Origin: CAVRQM01 sp963838805
GTDB taxonomy: Bacteria; Pseudomonadota; Alphaproteobacteria; Acetobacterales; Acetobacteraceae
DNA: 64,000 bases
Reading direction: 5' to 3'
Assembly (NCBI GenBank): GCA_963838805.1
Contig: CAWISK010000006.1
Span: 62,001-126,000, forward strand
Below, one piece after another: positions 1-9,247 of this stretch. The notes under the pieces are model-generated. The model was not told the origin of the DNA, ran no database searches, and saw only the letters and a program-made list of their open reading frames with translations. Positions within the stretch are counted from its first letter, which is position 1, and every line of letters starts with the position of its first letter. A program made the translations under genes and the position numbers.

Positions 1-645
1 CTGTGCGGCGGCACGCATGTCGGGCGCACGGGCGATATCGGCCTGTTCCGCATTACCGGCGAAAGTGCGGTCAGCGCCGGCGTGCGCCGCGTCGAGGCGG
101 TGACCGGCGAGGCGGCGCTGGCCAGCCTGGTGGAAACCGACCGGAGGCTAGCCGATGCCGCCGCCGTGCTGCGCATCAGCCCGGCCGAGCTGCCGGAGCG
201 CGTGGCCGCCCTGGTCGAGGACCGCCGGCGGCTGGAGCGGCAGGTGGTCGAGTTGCAGAAGAAGCTGGCCACCGGCGGCGGTGCCGCGGCCGGCAGCGAG
301 GAGGTGGGCGGGGTGCGGCTTTCAGCGCGCAATCTGGGCGAGGTTCCGGCGCGCGAGCTGAAGGGACTGGCCGAGGCGATCGGGCAGCAGCAGGGGCCGG
401 GCGTCGTGGCGCTGGTCTCCACCGCCGAGGGCAAGGCGAGCGTGGTGGTTTCGGTCTCGCCCGATCTGACCGGGCGGTTCAGCGCCGTCGATCTGGTGCG
501 CGCGGCCTCGGCCGCGGTGGGGGGCAAGGGCGGCGGCGGCAGGCCCGACATGGCGCAGGCCGGCGGACCGGATGCGGCGGCGGCCAATGCGGCGCTGGAC
601 GCGGTGCGAGCGGCGATGATGGCGGCCCTGAGAATGCCGGTCTGA
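1..645 (+). CDS. alaS: Alanine--tRNA ligase, C-terminal part
   Basis: The frame is open from the first base, so only the last 214 residues are seen. AlaRS charges tRNA-Ala in the cytoplasm and edits mischarged Ser and Gly. The fragment opens with CGGTHV, the Cys-x3-His part of the zinc site in the editing (SAD) domain. A charged helical segment follows (residues 60-90, LVEDRRRLERQVVELQKKL), which is the usual coiled linker. The end is the DHHA1-type C-Ala domain (about 105-214, with VVALVSTAEGKASVVV and a Gly-rich GGKGGGGRPDMAQAGG stretch, the standard AlaRS tail). The stop overlaps the galE start by one base (TGATG). Identification is firm; the catalytic half lies outside the window. Confidence 0.95.
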   Translation: MCGGTHVGRTGDIGLFRITGESAVSAGVRRVEAVTGEAALASLVETDRRLADAAAVLRISPAELPERVAALVEDRRRLERQVVELQKKLATGGGAAAGSEEVGGVRLSARNLGEVPARELKGLAEAIGQQQGPGVVALVSTAEGKASVVVSVSPDLTGRFSAVDLVRAASAAVGGKGGGGRPDMAQAGGPDAAAANAALDAVRAAMMAALRMPV

Positions 646-1649
646 TGCGCTCGGTTCTGGTGGTGGGCGGTGCTGGCTATGTGGGCGCCCATACCTGCAA
701 GGCGCTGGCGGAGACGGGTCTGCGCCCCGTGACTTTCGACAACCTGAGTACCGGACATCGTGGCTTTGTCCGCTGGGGGCCGCTGATCGAGGGCGATATT
801 CGCGACGATGCCGCTGTTGCAGCCGCCCTCCGCGAGACGCAGGCGATAGCCGTTCTGCATTTTGCCGCACACGCTTGTGTTCGCGAATCGATTGTCTCGC
901 CGGCCGAATACTACGACAACAACGTAGCGGGATCACTGTCCCTGCTGCGCGCGATGGTGGCCGTCGGGTGCCAAGCTCTGGTGTTCTCCAGCACCTGCGC
1001 GGTCTACGGCCAACCTGCGGAGGTGCCGATCACCGAGCGCACCAAGCCTGACCCGCTCAGTCCCTATGGCGCCTCCAAACTCATGGTCGAGCGCATGCTG
1101 GAGGATTTCCACACGGCCTACGGATTGCGCTCGGTCCGGCTGCGCTATTTCAACGCCTGCGGCGCGGACCCCGGCGGTCTCTTGGGTGAGCTGCGCGAGC
1201 CGGAAACCCACATCATTCCCCGCGCGCTGATGGCCATCCAGGGGCATGTCTCGGATTTCCAGGTCTTTGGGGCGGATTTCGACACGCCGGATGGCACGGC
1301 GGTCCGCGACTATGTCCATGTCAGCGACCTGGCAGCGGGACATGTGGCGGCGCTGGAGATGCTTGCGGCGGGACATGCTGGCGGCGTGTTCAATCTCGGC
1401 ACGGGGAAGGGCCAATCGGTCAAGGAGGTGTTGTCCATGATCGAGGACGTGACCGGTCGCCCTTTGCCCACAGCGCACGGGCCGCGCCGAGCGGGTGAAC
1501 CGGCCCGGCTGGTCGCCGACGTGGCCCTGGCTCGCTCGGAACTTGGCTTCCGTCCGGCGCACTCCGACCTCTCGACCATTGTCTCCACTGCGTGGGGATG
1601 GCACCGCCGGGCTCATCCGCAAGGGCTGCCTGCCAGGTTGCCGACATGA
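645..1649 (+). CDS. galE: UDP-glucose 4-epimerase
   Basis: This 334-residue protein interconverts UDP-glucose and UDP-galactose using bound NAD and feeds galactose into surface polysaccharides. The extended SDR signature is complete. The Rossmann motif GGAGYVGA is at residues 8-15, the catalytic Ser/Thr in SSTCAVYG, and the YGASK catalytic Tyr141/Lys145 pair follows. Further on are RYFNACGAD and the RDYVHVSDLA substrate segment, all typical of GalE. Length is normal for the family. The ATG shares its A with the alaS stop, so the two genes are probably co-transcribed. The glycosyltransferase fusion gene begins 28 bases downstream, so galE here more likely serves envelope glycan synthesis than galactose catabolism; no galK or galT is seen. 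Confidence 0.93.
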   Translation: MRSVLVVGGAGYVGAHTCKALAETGLRPVTFDNLSTGHRGFVRWGPLIEGDIRDDAAVAAALRETQAIAVLHFAAHACVRESIVSPAEYYDNNVAGSLSLLRAMVAVGCQALVFSSTCAVYGQPAEVPITERTKPDPLSPYGASKLMVERMLEDFHTAYGLRSVRLRYFNACGADPGGLLGELREPETHIIPRALMAIQGHVSDFQVFGADFDTPDGTAVRDYVHVSDLAAGHVAALEMLAAGHAGGVFNLGTGKGQSVKEVLSMIEDVTGRPLPTAHGPRRAGEPARLVADVALARSELGFRPAHSDLSTIVSTAWGWHRRAHPQGLPARLPT

Positions 1650-1677
1650 CACGTTTGGCCGTCGAGGCATCCGCCGC

Positions 1678-4600
1678 ATGAACATCATCGGGTCCGAGCC
1701 ACCGTTCGGGGCACAACAGCGCGAGGGCGATCTGGCCGAGCTGCTGGGCGACAGTTCCCTGCTGCCCTTGTGGTGGCGCGCCGAGCGGCTGGGTGCGCCC
1801 AGCGCCTGGTGGCAGCACGTGCCGTTCGCGCACTGGCTCGTGGCGGCCACCACACCGCGCTGTCTCGTCGAACTCGGCACCCATGCGGGCGTGTCCTACG
1901 CGGCGTTTTGTCAGGCGGTCGTGCGCGCGGGAACGGGAACGCGATGCTACGCGGTCGATACCTGGATGGGCGATGCGCAGGCCGGCGAGTATGGCGAGGA
2001 GGTCTACGAGGATTTCAGGCGCTACAACGAGGAGAACCACGCGAACTTTTCCACCCTGCTCCGCATGACCTTCGACGAGGCGCTGGGTACGATTGCCGAT
2101 GGCTCGGTTGACCTGCTGCACATCGATGGGCTGCACACCTATGAAGCGGTCCGTCACGACTACGAACAGTGGCGTCCGAAGCTGACCGAGCGCGGCGTCG
2201 TGCTGTTTCACGACATCACCGAGCATCAGGGCGAGTTTGGTGTCTGGCGTCTCTGGTCGGAGCTGAAGCGCCAGCATCCTTGCTTCGAGTTTCTGCATGG
2301 CCACGGGCTGGGCGTCCTGGCCGTGGGCGACGAAGTGCCCGCAGCAGTCGCCCGGCTCTGCGCCGCGCGCGAGCAATCGTCGGTCGCTGCGGTCCGCAGC
2401 CTGTTCTTCCGTCTGGGCGAGCGCTGGGAGTACGAAACCCGCGAGCGGATGGCCTCGGACGCGATCGGCAAGCAGGTCGTCGAGGCGGACCGGCAGGCGA
2501 AAGCGGCCAAGGGCCATTTCGACGCGCTGGAGGCGGAACTGCGGCGCGTGACGGAGGCAGCGGCGGCCGAGCGCGGGGCGGCGCTGGCGCGCGCCGAGAG
2601 CAACTCCGCGATGTTGGCCCAGACAGCGGAGCGCGCGGCGGCGTTGGAGCGCGGCATCGAGCAAGCACGCGGCGAGGTCGATCGCGCGGGCACGGAGATC
2701 CGCAGACTCGAGGCCGCCCAGGCGGTCTTGCTGGAGCGGATGCAGGCCGGGCAGCGGCGGCTTCGTGAAGCGGCGAGCAGAGAGGATCAGGTGGAGGCGG
2801 CCCTTGCGGAGGCGCGAGACAGTGCCGCGCGGGCTTGGGAAGCGGTGCGAGATGCCAACGAGCAGACCCGGCTGGTGGGCGTCGCCTCGGAGCGCGCCAA
2901 GAACGATCTGGCTTTGGCACGCGGCGAGCGTGACGCGCTGCTGCAATCCACTATCTGGAAGACGAGCTGGCCGCTCCGCGCCGTGGTCGCCCGGATGCCG
3001 CGCCGGCTGCGTCGGGCTCCGCGCAAAGCCGCCGGGCTCGCGTGGCGGGCGGCCAGGCGTCTCACCGGCGGAGGGTCGCAGGAGCGGCATTCGGCGGCCC
3101 TGCTGACCACGGATGGAGAGGCCGCACCTCCACCGATCTTACTGTGCCAGCCGGTCCAGCCGGCCGGCAGCGCTGAACCCGATCCCGTATCTGCGCCGAC
3201 GTCGCGAGCCGAGGCCGGCGTGCCGAGGGTCGTGTGGATATCGGGTGAGGCGCATATTCCCGGGCACGTGTACCGGGTGAAGCGTCCGGCTGCCGCCGCG
3301 GCGGCGCTCGGCATCCGCGCGACCGTCCTGCGCCTCGAAGAGGTCTGCGATCGGATCGGCGACATCGAGGCGGCCGACATCGTGGTGATCTGGCGGGCGG
3401 CCTGGGACAACAATGTGGCGCTGGCGCTGGATACCGCGCACCGGCTCGGGGCGAGGATCATCTTCGATGTCGATGACCTGATGTTCGATCCGTCGCTGGC
3501 CAAAACCGACATGATCGACGGCATACGCACCCAGGATCTTACGGAGGACGAGGTGCGCGCCCATTACGCGCGGGTGCAGGCGACGATGGGCCGGGCGGCC
3601 CTGTGCCTCGCCACGACCGAGGAGCTGGCCGGCCATATGCGCGCGATGGGCAAGCCGGCGCTGGTGCTGCCCAACGGCTTCGATGAAGAGTGCTGGCAGC
3701 GTTCGCGGCTTGCCGCCAGGCAGCGCGCCGCGGCAGTCCCGGACGGGCTGGTGCGCCTCGGCTACGCCGGTGGTTCGCGCACGCATCAGCGCGACTTCGC
3801 GGTGTGCGCCGAGGCGGTCGCTGCCGTGCTGCGGGCTCACCCGCAATGCCGCCTCGTCCTGTTCCGCTCACCGCATTCCGGCCAAGCCCTGCTGGATCTG
3901 GACGAATTCCCGTGCCTGGACAATCTGCAAGCGCAGATCGAGTGGCGCGAGACGGTGGCGCTGGAGGATCTGCCGGACGAACTGGCGCGGTTCGATATCA
4001 ACCTGGCACCGCTACAGATGGGCAACATGTTCGCCGAGGCCAAAAGCGAGCTGAAGTTCTTCGAGGCCGCGCTGGTGGGTGTCGTCACGGTGGCGTCGCC
4101 GACGGGGCCGTTCCGCCGCGCCGTCACTCCGGGTCGCACCGGCTTTCTGGCGGCAACCAGCAACGAGTGGGCGGAGCATCTGACCGCCCTGATCGGCGAT
4201 CCCGGCTTGCGCCGCCGCGTGGCGACGGCTGCCCTTCTTTCGGTGCTATGGCGATACGGGCCGGAGCGGAGGGCGCTTGACATCGCTTCCATCCTCGACC
4301 TGCACGGGCCACCACGGGCCGCCGCGGCCGCTTTTGCCAGCCGGACGCAGCGCCATCACCGGCCGCCGGTCGATCTGGTCATTCCGGACCACGAGATCAT
4401 GTTCCACTCCGACCAGCTGCTTGTCGCGGACGTGACCATTGTCGTTCCTCTGTACAACTACGCCCACACGGTCGTCGAAGCCTTGGATTCCGTCGCGGGT
4501 CAGGACGTGGCGGACCTGGATCTGGTGGTGATCGACGACCGATCGACCGACGGCTCGCTGGATGTCGTGCTTCAATGGATGGGCGAGCACTGAGCACGCT

Positions 4601-5196
4601 TCAACCGGGCGGTGGTGGCGCGCAACAGCCGCAACGAAGGGCTGGGCGGTGCCCGCAACGTGGGCTTCGCCCTGGCCGAAACTCCGTGGGTCTTGACGCT
4701 TGATGCCGACAACCGGCTGCGTCCGGCCTGCGTGGATGCCTGCTTGCGTGCAGCCCGCGCGGCGGCGGCGGCGTTTGCGTATCCGATGCTGCAGATGTTT
4801 GGTGAACGCACCGACCGGCTCGGCGAGCGCGACTGGGATCCGGTGTTTTTGTCGAACAACAATTACGTGGATGCTCTGGCGTTGATCTCGCGGGCGGCAT
4901 GGGCCAGCGTCGGCGGCTATGACAGCACGCGCACCGGCTGGGAAGATTACGATTTGTGGTGCAGCTTTGCGGAAGGCGGGCTGTGGGGGGTGCGCGTTCC
5001 CGGCGAGCCGCTGGCCGAGTATCGCGTGCATGGCACGTCAATGATCCAGACCGCCATGCAGGAGCGCGAGAAGGTGCGCTGGATGATGGAGCATAGCCGC
5101 TCTCGCCATCCTTGGCTGACTCTGGTGGAGCCGGTGCCGATCCCGGATGCGGTGGAGACCGCCTTTGGTAGCGGGGAGCCGCTGCGCGACAGCTAA
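1678..5196 (+). CDS. Methyltransferase-coiled coil-glycosyltransferase fusion, interrupted by in-frame stop
   Basis: Read through one stop, this is a protein of about 1172 residues. Residues 55-215 form a class I SAM methyltransferase of the Methyltransf_24 type (LVELGTHAGVSYAAF, then DLLHIDGLHTYEAV and VVLFHDI). Residues 260-435 are an Ala/Glu/Arg-rich coiled coil ending in STIWKTSWPLRA. Residues 515-870 are a GT-B-like glycosyltransferase domain (FDVDDLMFD, VLPNGFD, GYAGGSRTHQRDFA, ELKFFEAAL). From 916 a GT2 domain starts (TIVVPLYNYAHTV, LVVIDDRSTDGS). A TGA at 4591-4593 (WMGEH-stop-ARFNRAVV) cuts the GT2 domain. The same frame then continues to a normal GT2 end with LDADNRL and WEDYDLW. 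The likely role is surface polysaccharide or O-antigen assembly. The start was chosen at the ATG giving the N-terminus most like the minus-strand paralogue at 5965-9247. Codon use does not change across the stop. Confidence 0.8.
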
Positions 5197-5891
5197 ATCC
5201 GCAGCACGGCCAGGATCTCGTACTCCTGGGCTTCGTAGTGAACGACGTGGGCATCCATCGAATTGTAAGACAAGGAGCTGAGGAGGAACGGCAGAAACGT
5301 GGCCGCCGTCCAGCAGTGGAAGTGAATGCTGTACTTCATTTGCATCAGGTGCTCACATTCTCTCTCCGCCGCTTCTCCCGTCATTTTGCCAGCGAATGTA
5401 ACCCATTCCATGAAATGAGCGCGGCGACTTCCTTCGGGTCCATCTCTGTCATCGAGCAGAAGATGCTCGAACGTTGTGAGGTCGCGGCCGAAATCCCAAC
5501 TGCCCGGATGTGCGCTGTTGGGCACCGCGAGCAACAGCGCACCCCCGGAGCGGATGACGCGGACGTGATTCCGCAAGGTCAGCAAAGGATTTTCGCAATG
5601 TTCCAGGAAATGGCTTGCGACCAGGAAATCGTAGCTCTGAGAGGGGATGGACGTCAGGGTTTCGCCGTCTTCGACGATGTCCGGGTCGGTGATCTTGTCC
5701 GAGCGCGGGCGCAGCTCGGGGTAATGACGAAGCAAGTCGTCCTTTCGGAACCGGTCGACGTACTCGACCCGTGCCGCGGACGGCATCGGAAAGGGTGCGT
5801 CCAGCGCGCCGATTTCCAGACCCCTTCCGGTTAGGTACCGACCTGCCAGATAGCTGCGTACGTCATGCGTTTCCTGACGAATCTCAGTCAC
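5193..5891 (-). CDS. Class I SAM-dependent methyltransferase
   Basis: This 232-residue protein has the GxGxLG-like motif RGLEIGALDAPFP, an acidic end of strand 2 (VEYVDRF) and DFLVASHFLEHCENP, the DxxxxxHxLEH pattern of Methyltransf_11 enzymes. RVIRSGGALLLAVPN follows. Such proteins, with long C-terminal caps, are often found in O-antigen and capsule clusters, where they methylate sugars. It lies between the two large convergent glycosyltransferase fusions. Its stop overlaps the stop of the plus-strand fusion by three bases, so those two genes are tail to tail. The start ATG is followed by TEIRQETHDVRSYLAGRYL, a common N-terminus in this group. The substrate cannot be told from the sequence. 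Confidence 0.8.
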   Translation of the reverse strand: MTEIRQETHDVRSYLAGRYLTGRGLEIGALDAPFPMPSAARVEYVDRFRKDDLLRHYPELRPRSDKITDPDIVEDGETLTSIPSQSYDFLVASHFLEHCENPLLTLRNHVRVIRSGGALLLAVPNSAHPGSWDFGRDLTTFEHLLLDDRDGPEGSRRAHFMEWVTFAGKMTGEAAERECEHLMQMKYSIHFHCWTAATFLPFLLSSLSYNSMDAHVVHYEAQEYEILAVLRI

Positions 5892-5964
5892 GCGGCCGAT
5901 TCCTTCTTATGCTACCGCCGCACATGATGGAGCCTACTGTTCCGCACTTTCTGGAAAACGGCGC

Positions 5965-8900
5965 TTACACCGGCCTCGCATACGGCTCCCGCGCCACGAT
6001 CTCCAGCCACGGGTGCCGCTGCTCCACATACGCCACCATCGCCCGCTTGTTGTCCTTCGTCTCGGTGATGCTGTTCACCATCAATTCGCCATGCACGCGA
6101 TACTCGGCCAGCACCTCGTCCACCGCCTGGCCCCAGCAGCCCAGTTCGGCGAGCCGGCACCACAGCGCGTAATCCTCCCAGCCCATCGCGTCGCGCTGCA
6201 CGTAATAGCCGCCGGCAGCCGACCAGGCCCAGCGCGCCACCAGCGCCATCGCGTCGATGTAGTTGCCGCCCACCAGACGCTGCGGCTCGTAGCGCTCGCC
6301 GCCGGTGACCCGGTCCTCGGCGCCGAAATGCTGCAGCCGCGCATAGGCGTACGCGGCATCCCCGCCATCCAGCACTGCCAGCAGCCGTTCTGCGCAATCC
6401 GGGCGCAGCCGGTTGTCGGCGTCGAGCGGCAGCACGTACGGCGTCTCCGCCCAGGCAAAGCCGGTGTTGCGCGTGGCACCCAGGCCGGCATTGGCGGTGT
6501 GGCGCAGCACGACCAGTCGGTTGAACCGTTCCGCATGGACGTGCGCCCAGTCGAGGATCTGCTGGAGGGTCTCGGGATCGGGAGAGCAATCGTCCACGAC
6601 CACCAGATCCAGCGTGGCGAGGCTTTGCAGCCGCACCGAGTTCGAGCGCCTGCTGGACGAAATCGGCATAGTTGTACGAGGCGATCACTACCGTCACCGC
6701 AGCCTCGCCCAGCCGATCGTGCGCGAACAGCGTCTCGGTGGGCGTGAATGGCGGCAGGTGCCGCTCGCGCGGCCGTTCCGCCGCGAGGCCGACCACGAAT
6801 GCCTGTGCCAGCTCGGCGGAGGGCTGGCCGCGCTGCTGCGCGAGGAACCGGGCGAGCCGGCGGGTTTGTCGTTCCGGTCCGAAGCGCCAGAGCACGTCGC
6901 CGCAAGCCTGTCGCGCGAGGTGCTGGCGCAGCCCCGGATCGTCCACCAGTCGCAGCAGGGCTGCTTCCCACGCGGCCGCGTCGGCTGCCAGCAATCCGGT
7001 CTGGCCGTCGATGATGGCGCGGCGATAGGGACCGGTCGGTGAGGCGATAGTGGGCGCACCGGCGATCGCCGCCTCGAAGAACTTCAGCTCGCTCTTCGCC
7101 TCGACGAACGGATTGCCGGTCTGCAGCGGCACGATGTTGATGTCGAAGCGCGCCAGCTCGTCCGGGAGCGCCTCCAGCTCGACCATCTCCCGCCATTCGA
7201 TCTGGTCGGACACTCCCGCAAGTTCGGGGAACTCGTCGAGCGGCACCAGCGGTTCGCGGTCGGACTCGCTGCGGAACAGCACCAGCCTTGTCTGCGGCCG
7301 TGCCCGCAGCACGCAAGCGACCGCGGGTGCCGCCTCGGCAAAGTCGCGCTGGTGCGTGCGCGAGCCGCCGGCGTAGCCGATGCGCACCAGCCCGTCGTGC
7401 CGTGCAGCACTACGCGCACGCGCGACCCGGCGGGAGCGCCGCCATGTCGCGGCGTCGAACCCGTTCGGCAGCACATACGTCGCCTTCTGCCAGCGACGCA
7501 TCTCCGCCGCCAGCTCCGCGGTCGTCGCGATGCAGAAATCGACGCGCTGCAACACCTGGAGAACCGAGACGAACATGCCGCGCACATGCGTCTCGGACCA
7601 GTTGATCGAGCGGATGGCGTCGATGTACTCGACCCGCGCGAGATCGGGCCGGATCATCAGATCGTCCAGATCGACACCGACGCGCCCGCCGAACATGTGC
7701 GTGTGCTCGATCACGCCCTCGATATGCGCGCTCCAGGTGACGCGCCACAGGATCACCAGATCAGTGTCGCGCAGATCGTCCGCGTCGATCTCGTCGGCAG
7801 GCTTGCAGCGCGCATTCCAGCCGGCGGCCGTGGCCCATGCCGCGTAGCGCCGGCAGCGATAGATGCTGCCCGGTGTGCCCGGTTCGCCCTCGGCGAACAG
7901 CACACGAGGCTGACGAGGCGTCGTCGCCTGTACCGCCGCGATGGAGGTCTCCGATCCGGAGATCTCCGGATCGGCAAGCTCCGGCGCAAGGGTCTCCAGC
8001 AACACCTCGGATGCCGAAGCCTCCCGTGCGGGCACCGGGGCCGGGAGGGCGCGCGTGCCGAGCTTGTGGCGCGAACCGCGCAACAGTTCGGCCGCCGCCC
8101 GCACGCGGCTCGCAACCGCCCAGCTTCGCGATGCGGCGATTGCGTCAAGTTCCTGGCGTAGCGCGCTGGCTTCCTCGCGCGCCGCCGCGCGCTCCTGCTC
8201 CACGACAAGGATTCGGGCAAAAGTCTCGCTCTGTCTTTGTTCGGCGGCGGCCGCGCGTGCCAGGGCCGTTTGCTGCTGCTGTTCCGCCGCGACCGCGCGT
8301 GCCAGGGTCGTTTGCTGCTGCTGCTCCGCGGTGATCGCGCGCGCCATGGCACTGCGCAGCTCGCCGCGCGGCGGCACAGCATCGCGCGCTTCGAGTGTGG
8401 CTGTATAGGCGCTCAGCTCCGCGAACTTCGCGGCGAGCGCATCGGCATGCCGGCATTGCTCTGCGAGAGCCTGTTCCAGCCGGCGTTGCGCGCGATCGAG
8501 TACCCAGCGTTCGCCGAGCAAGGCGAAGCACTCGCGCACCTGGCTTACTGCCGCCGCGTCGTCAAGTGTACACAACGCGCGCACCGCTTCCGGGGCGCAC
8601 TCACCCACGCACAAGACACCAAGGCCGAAGCCGTGCAGAAACTCGAAATGCGGCCGGCCCGGCGTGGCCTCGGCCCACAGGCGCCAGACCCCGAAATCGC
8701 GCTCGCGCACGCAGGTGTCGTGGAACAGCACGACGCCGCGCTCGGACATTTTTGGCAGCCAGCTCAGGAAATCGTGCCGCACGTCGTCATAGCCATGGCG
8801 GCCGTCGATATGCAGCAGGTCGATGCTGCCGTCGTCGATCGTATCCAGAGCCTCGTCGAAGGTGGCGCGCAGCAGCGTCGAAAAGCTGCCGTAGCGGGAA

Positions 8901-9247
8901 TCGTGGAAGGTGCGCAGCTCGGCGAACACCTCCTCGCCGTAAAAGCCTGCGTGGTCGTCGCCTTGCCAGGTATCGACGGCGAGGCAGCGTGTATCCAGGC
9001 CTGCGCGCTGCACGGCTTCGCAGAAGCCGGCATAGGAGACGCCGGCATGGGTGCCAAGCTCGACCAGCATTCGCGGCATGGCGGCGGCGACGATCCAGTG
9101 CGCAAACGGCAGATGGCCGTACCATGCGCTGTCCACGCCCAGTCGTGCCGGCCGCCAGAACAGCGCATCCAGTTGGGGCGCCAGCAGCCGCTCCACGCGA
9201 TCGGCGAACTCCGCGGCCGTGGCGGATCGGTCGCTCAAGGCGTCCAC
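5965..9247 (-). CDS. Methyltransferase-coiled coil-glycosyltransferase fusion, frameshifted
   Basis: This is a paralogue of the fusion at 1678-5196 with the same domain order, about 1093 residues after correction. Its parts are a methyltransferase (LVELGTHAGVSYAGF, DLLHIDGRHGYDD), a Gln-rich coiled coil with repeated AAEQQQQT-LARA units, and a GT-B-like domain (VGVDLDDLMIRP, VLPNGFD, GYAGGSRTHQRDFA, SELKFFEAAI). A C-terminal GT2 domain closes it (VTVVIASYNYADFV, LVVVDDCSPD, LDADNRLRPD, MGWEDYALW). The frame changes near 6640: dropping one base joins FVQQALE directly to SVRLQSLATLDLVVVDD, matching the paralogue's EALDSV. The GTG start at 9247 has GGAG upstream and overlaps the preceding gene's stop by 13 bases. 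A longer ATG start at 9292 is possible. A role in surface glycan assembly is inferred from the domains and neighbours. Confidence 0.8.
8239..8349 (-). repeat. 42-bp tandem repeat inside coiled-coil segment
   Basis: Two near-identical 42-base units (8239-8280 and 8281-8322) and a partial, more diverged third encode successive 14-residue copies of an A-AEQQQQT-LARA pattern. The period is a multiple of three, so copy changes keep the frame and would only lengthen or shorten the coiled-coil spacer between the methyltransferase and glycosyltransferase domains. Confidence 0.85.

Noticed and set aside
4591..4593. TGA as selenocysteine codon
   Set aside because: The residue lies in a variable linker of a GT2 domain where the paralogue has no Cys, and no SECIS-like hairpin is evident right after it.
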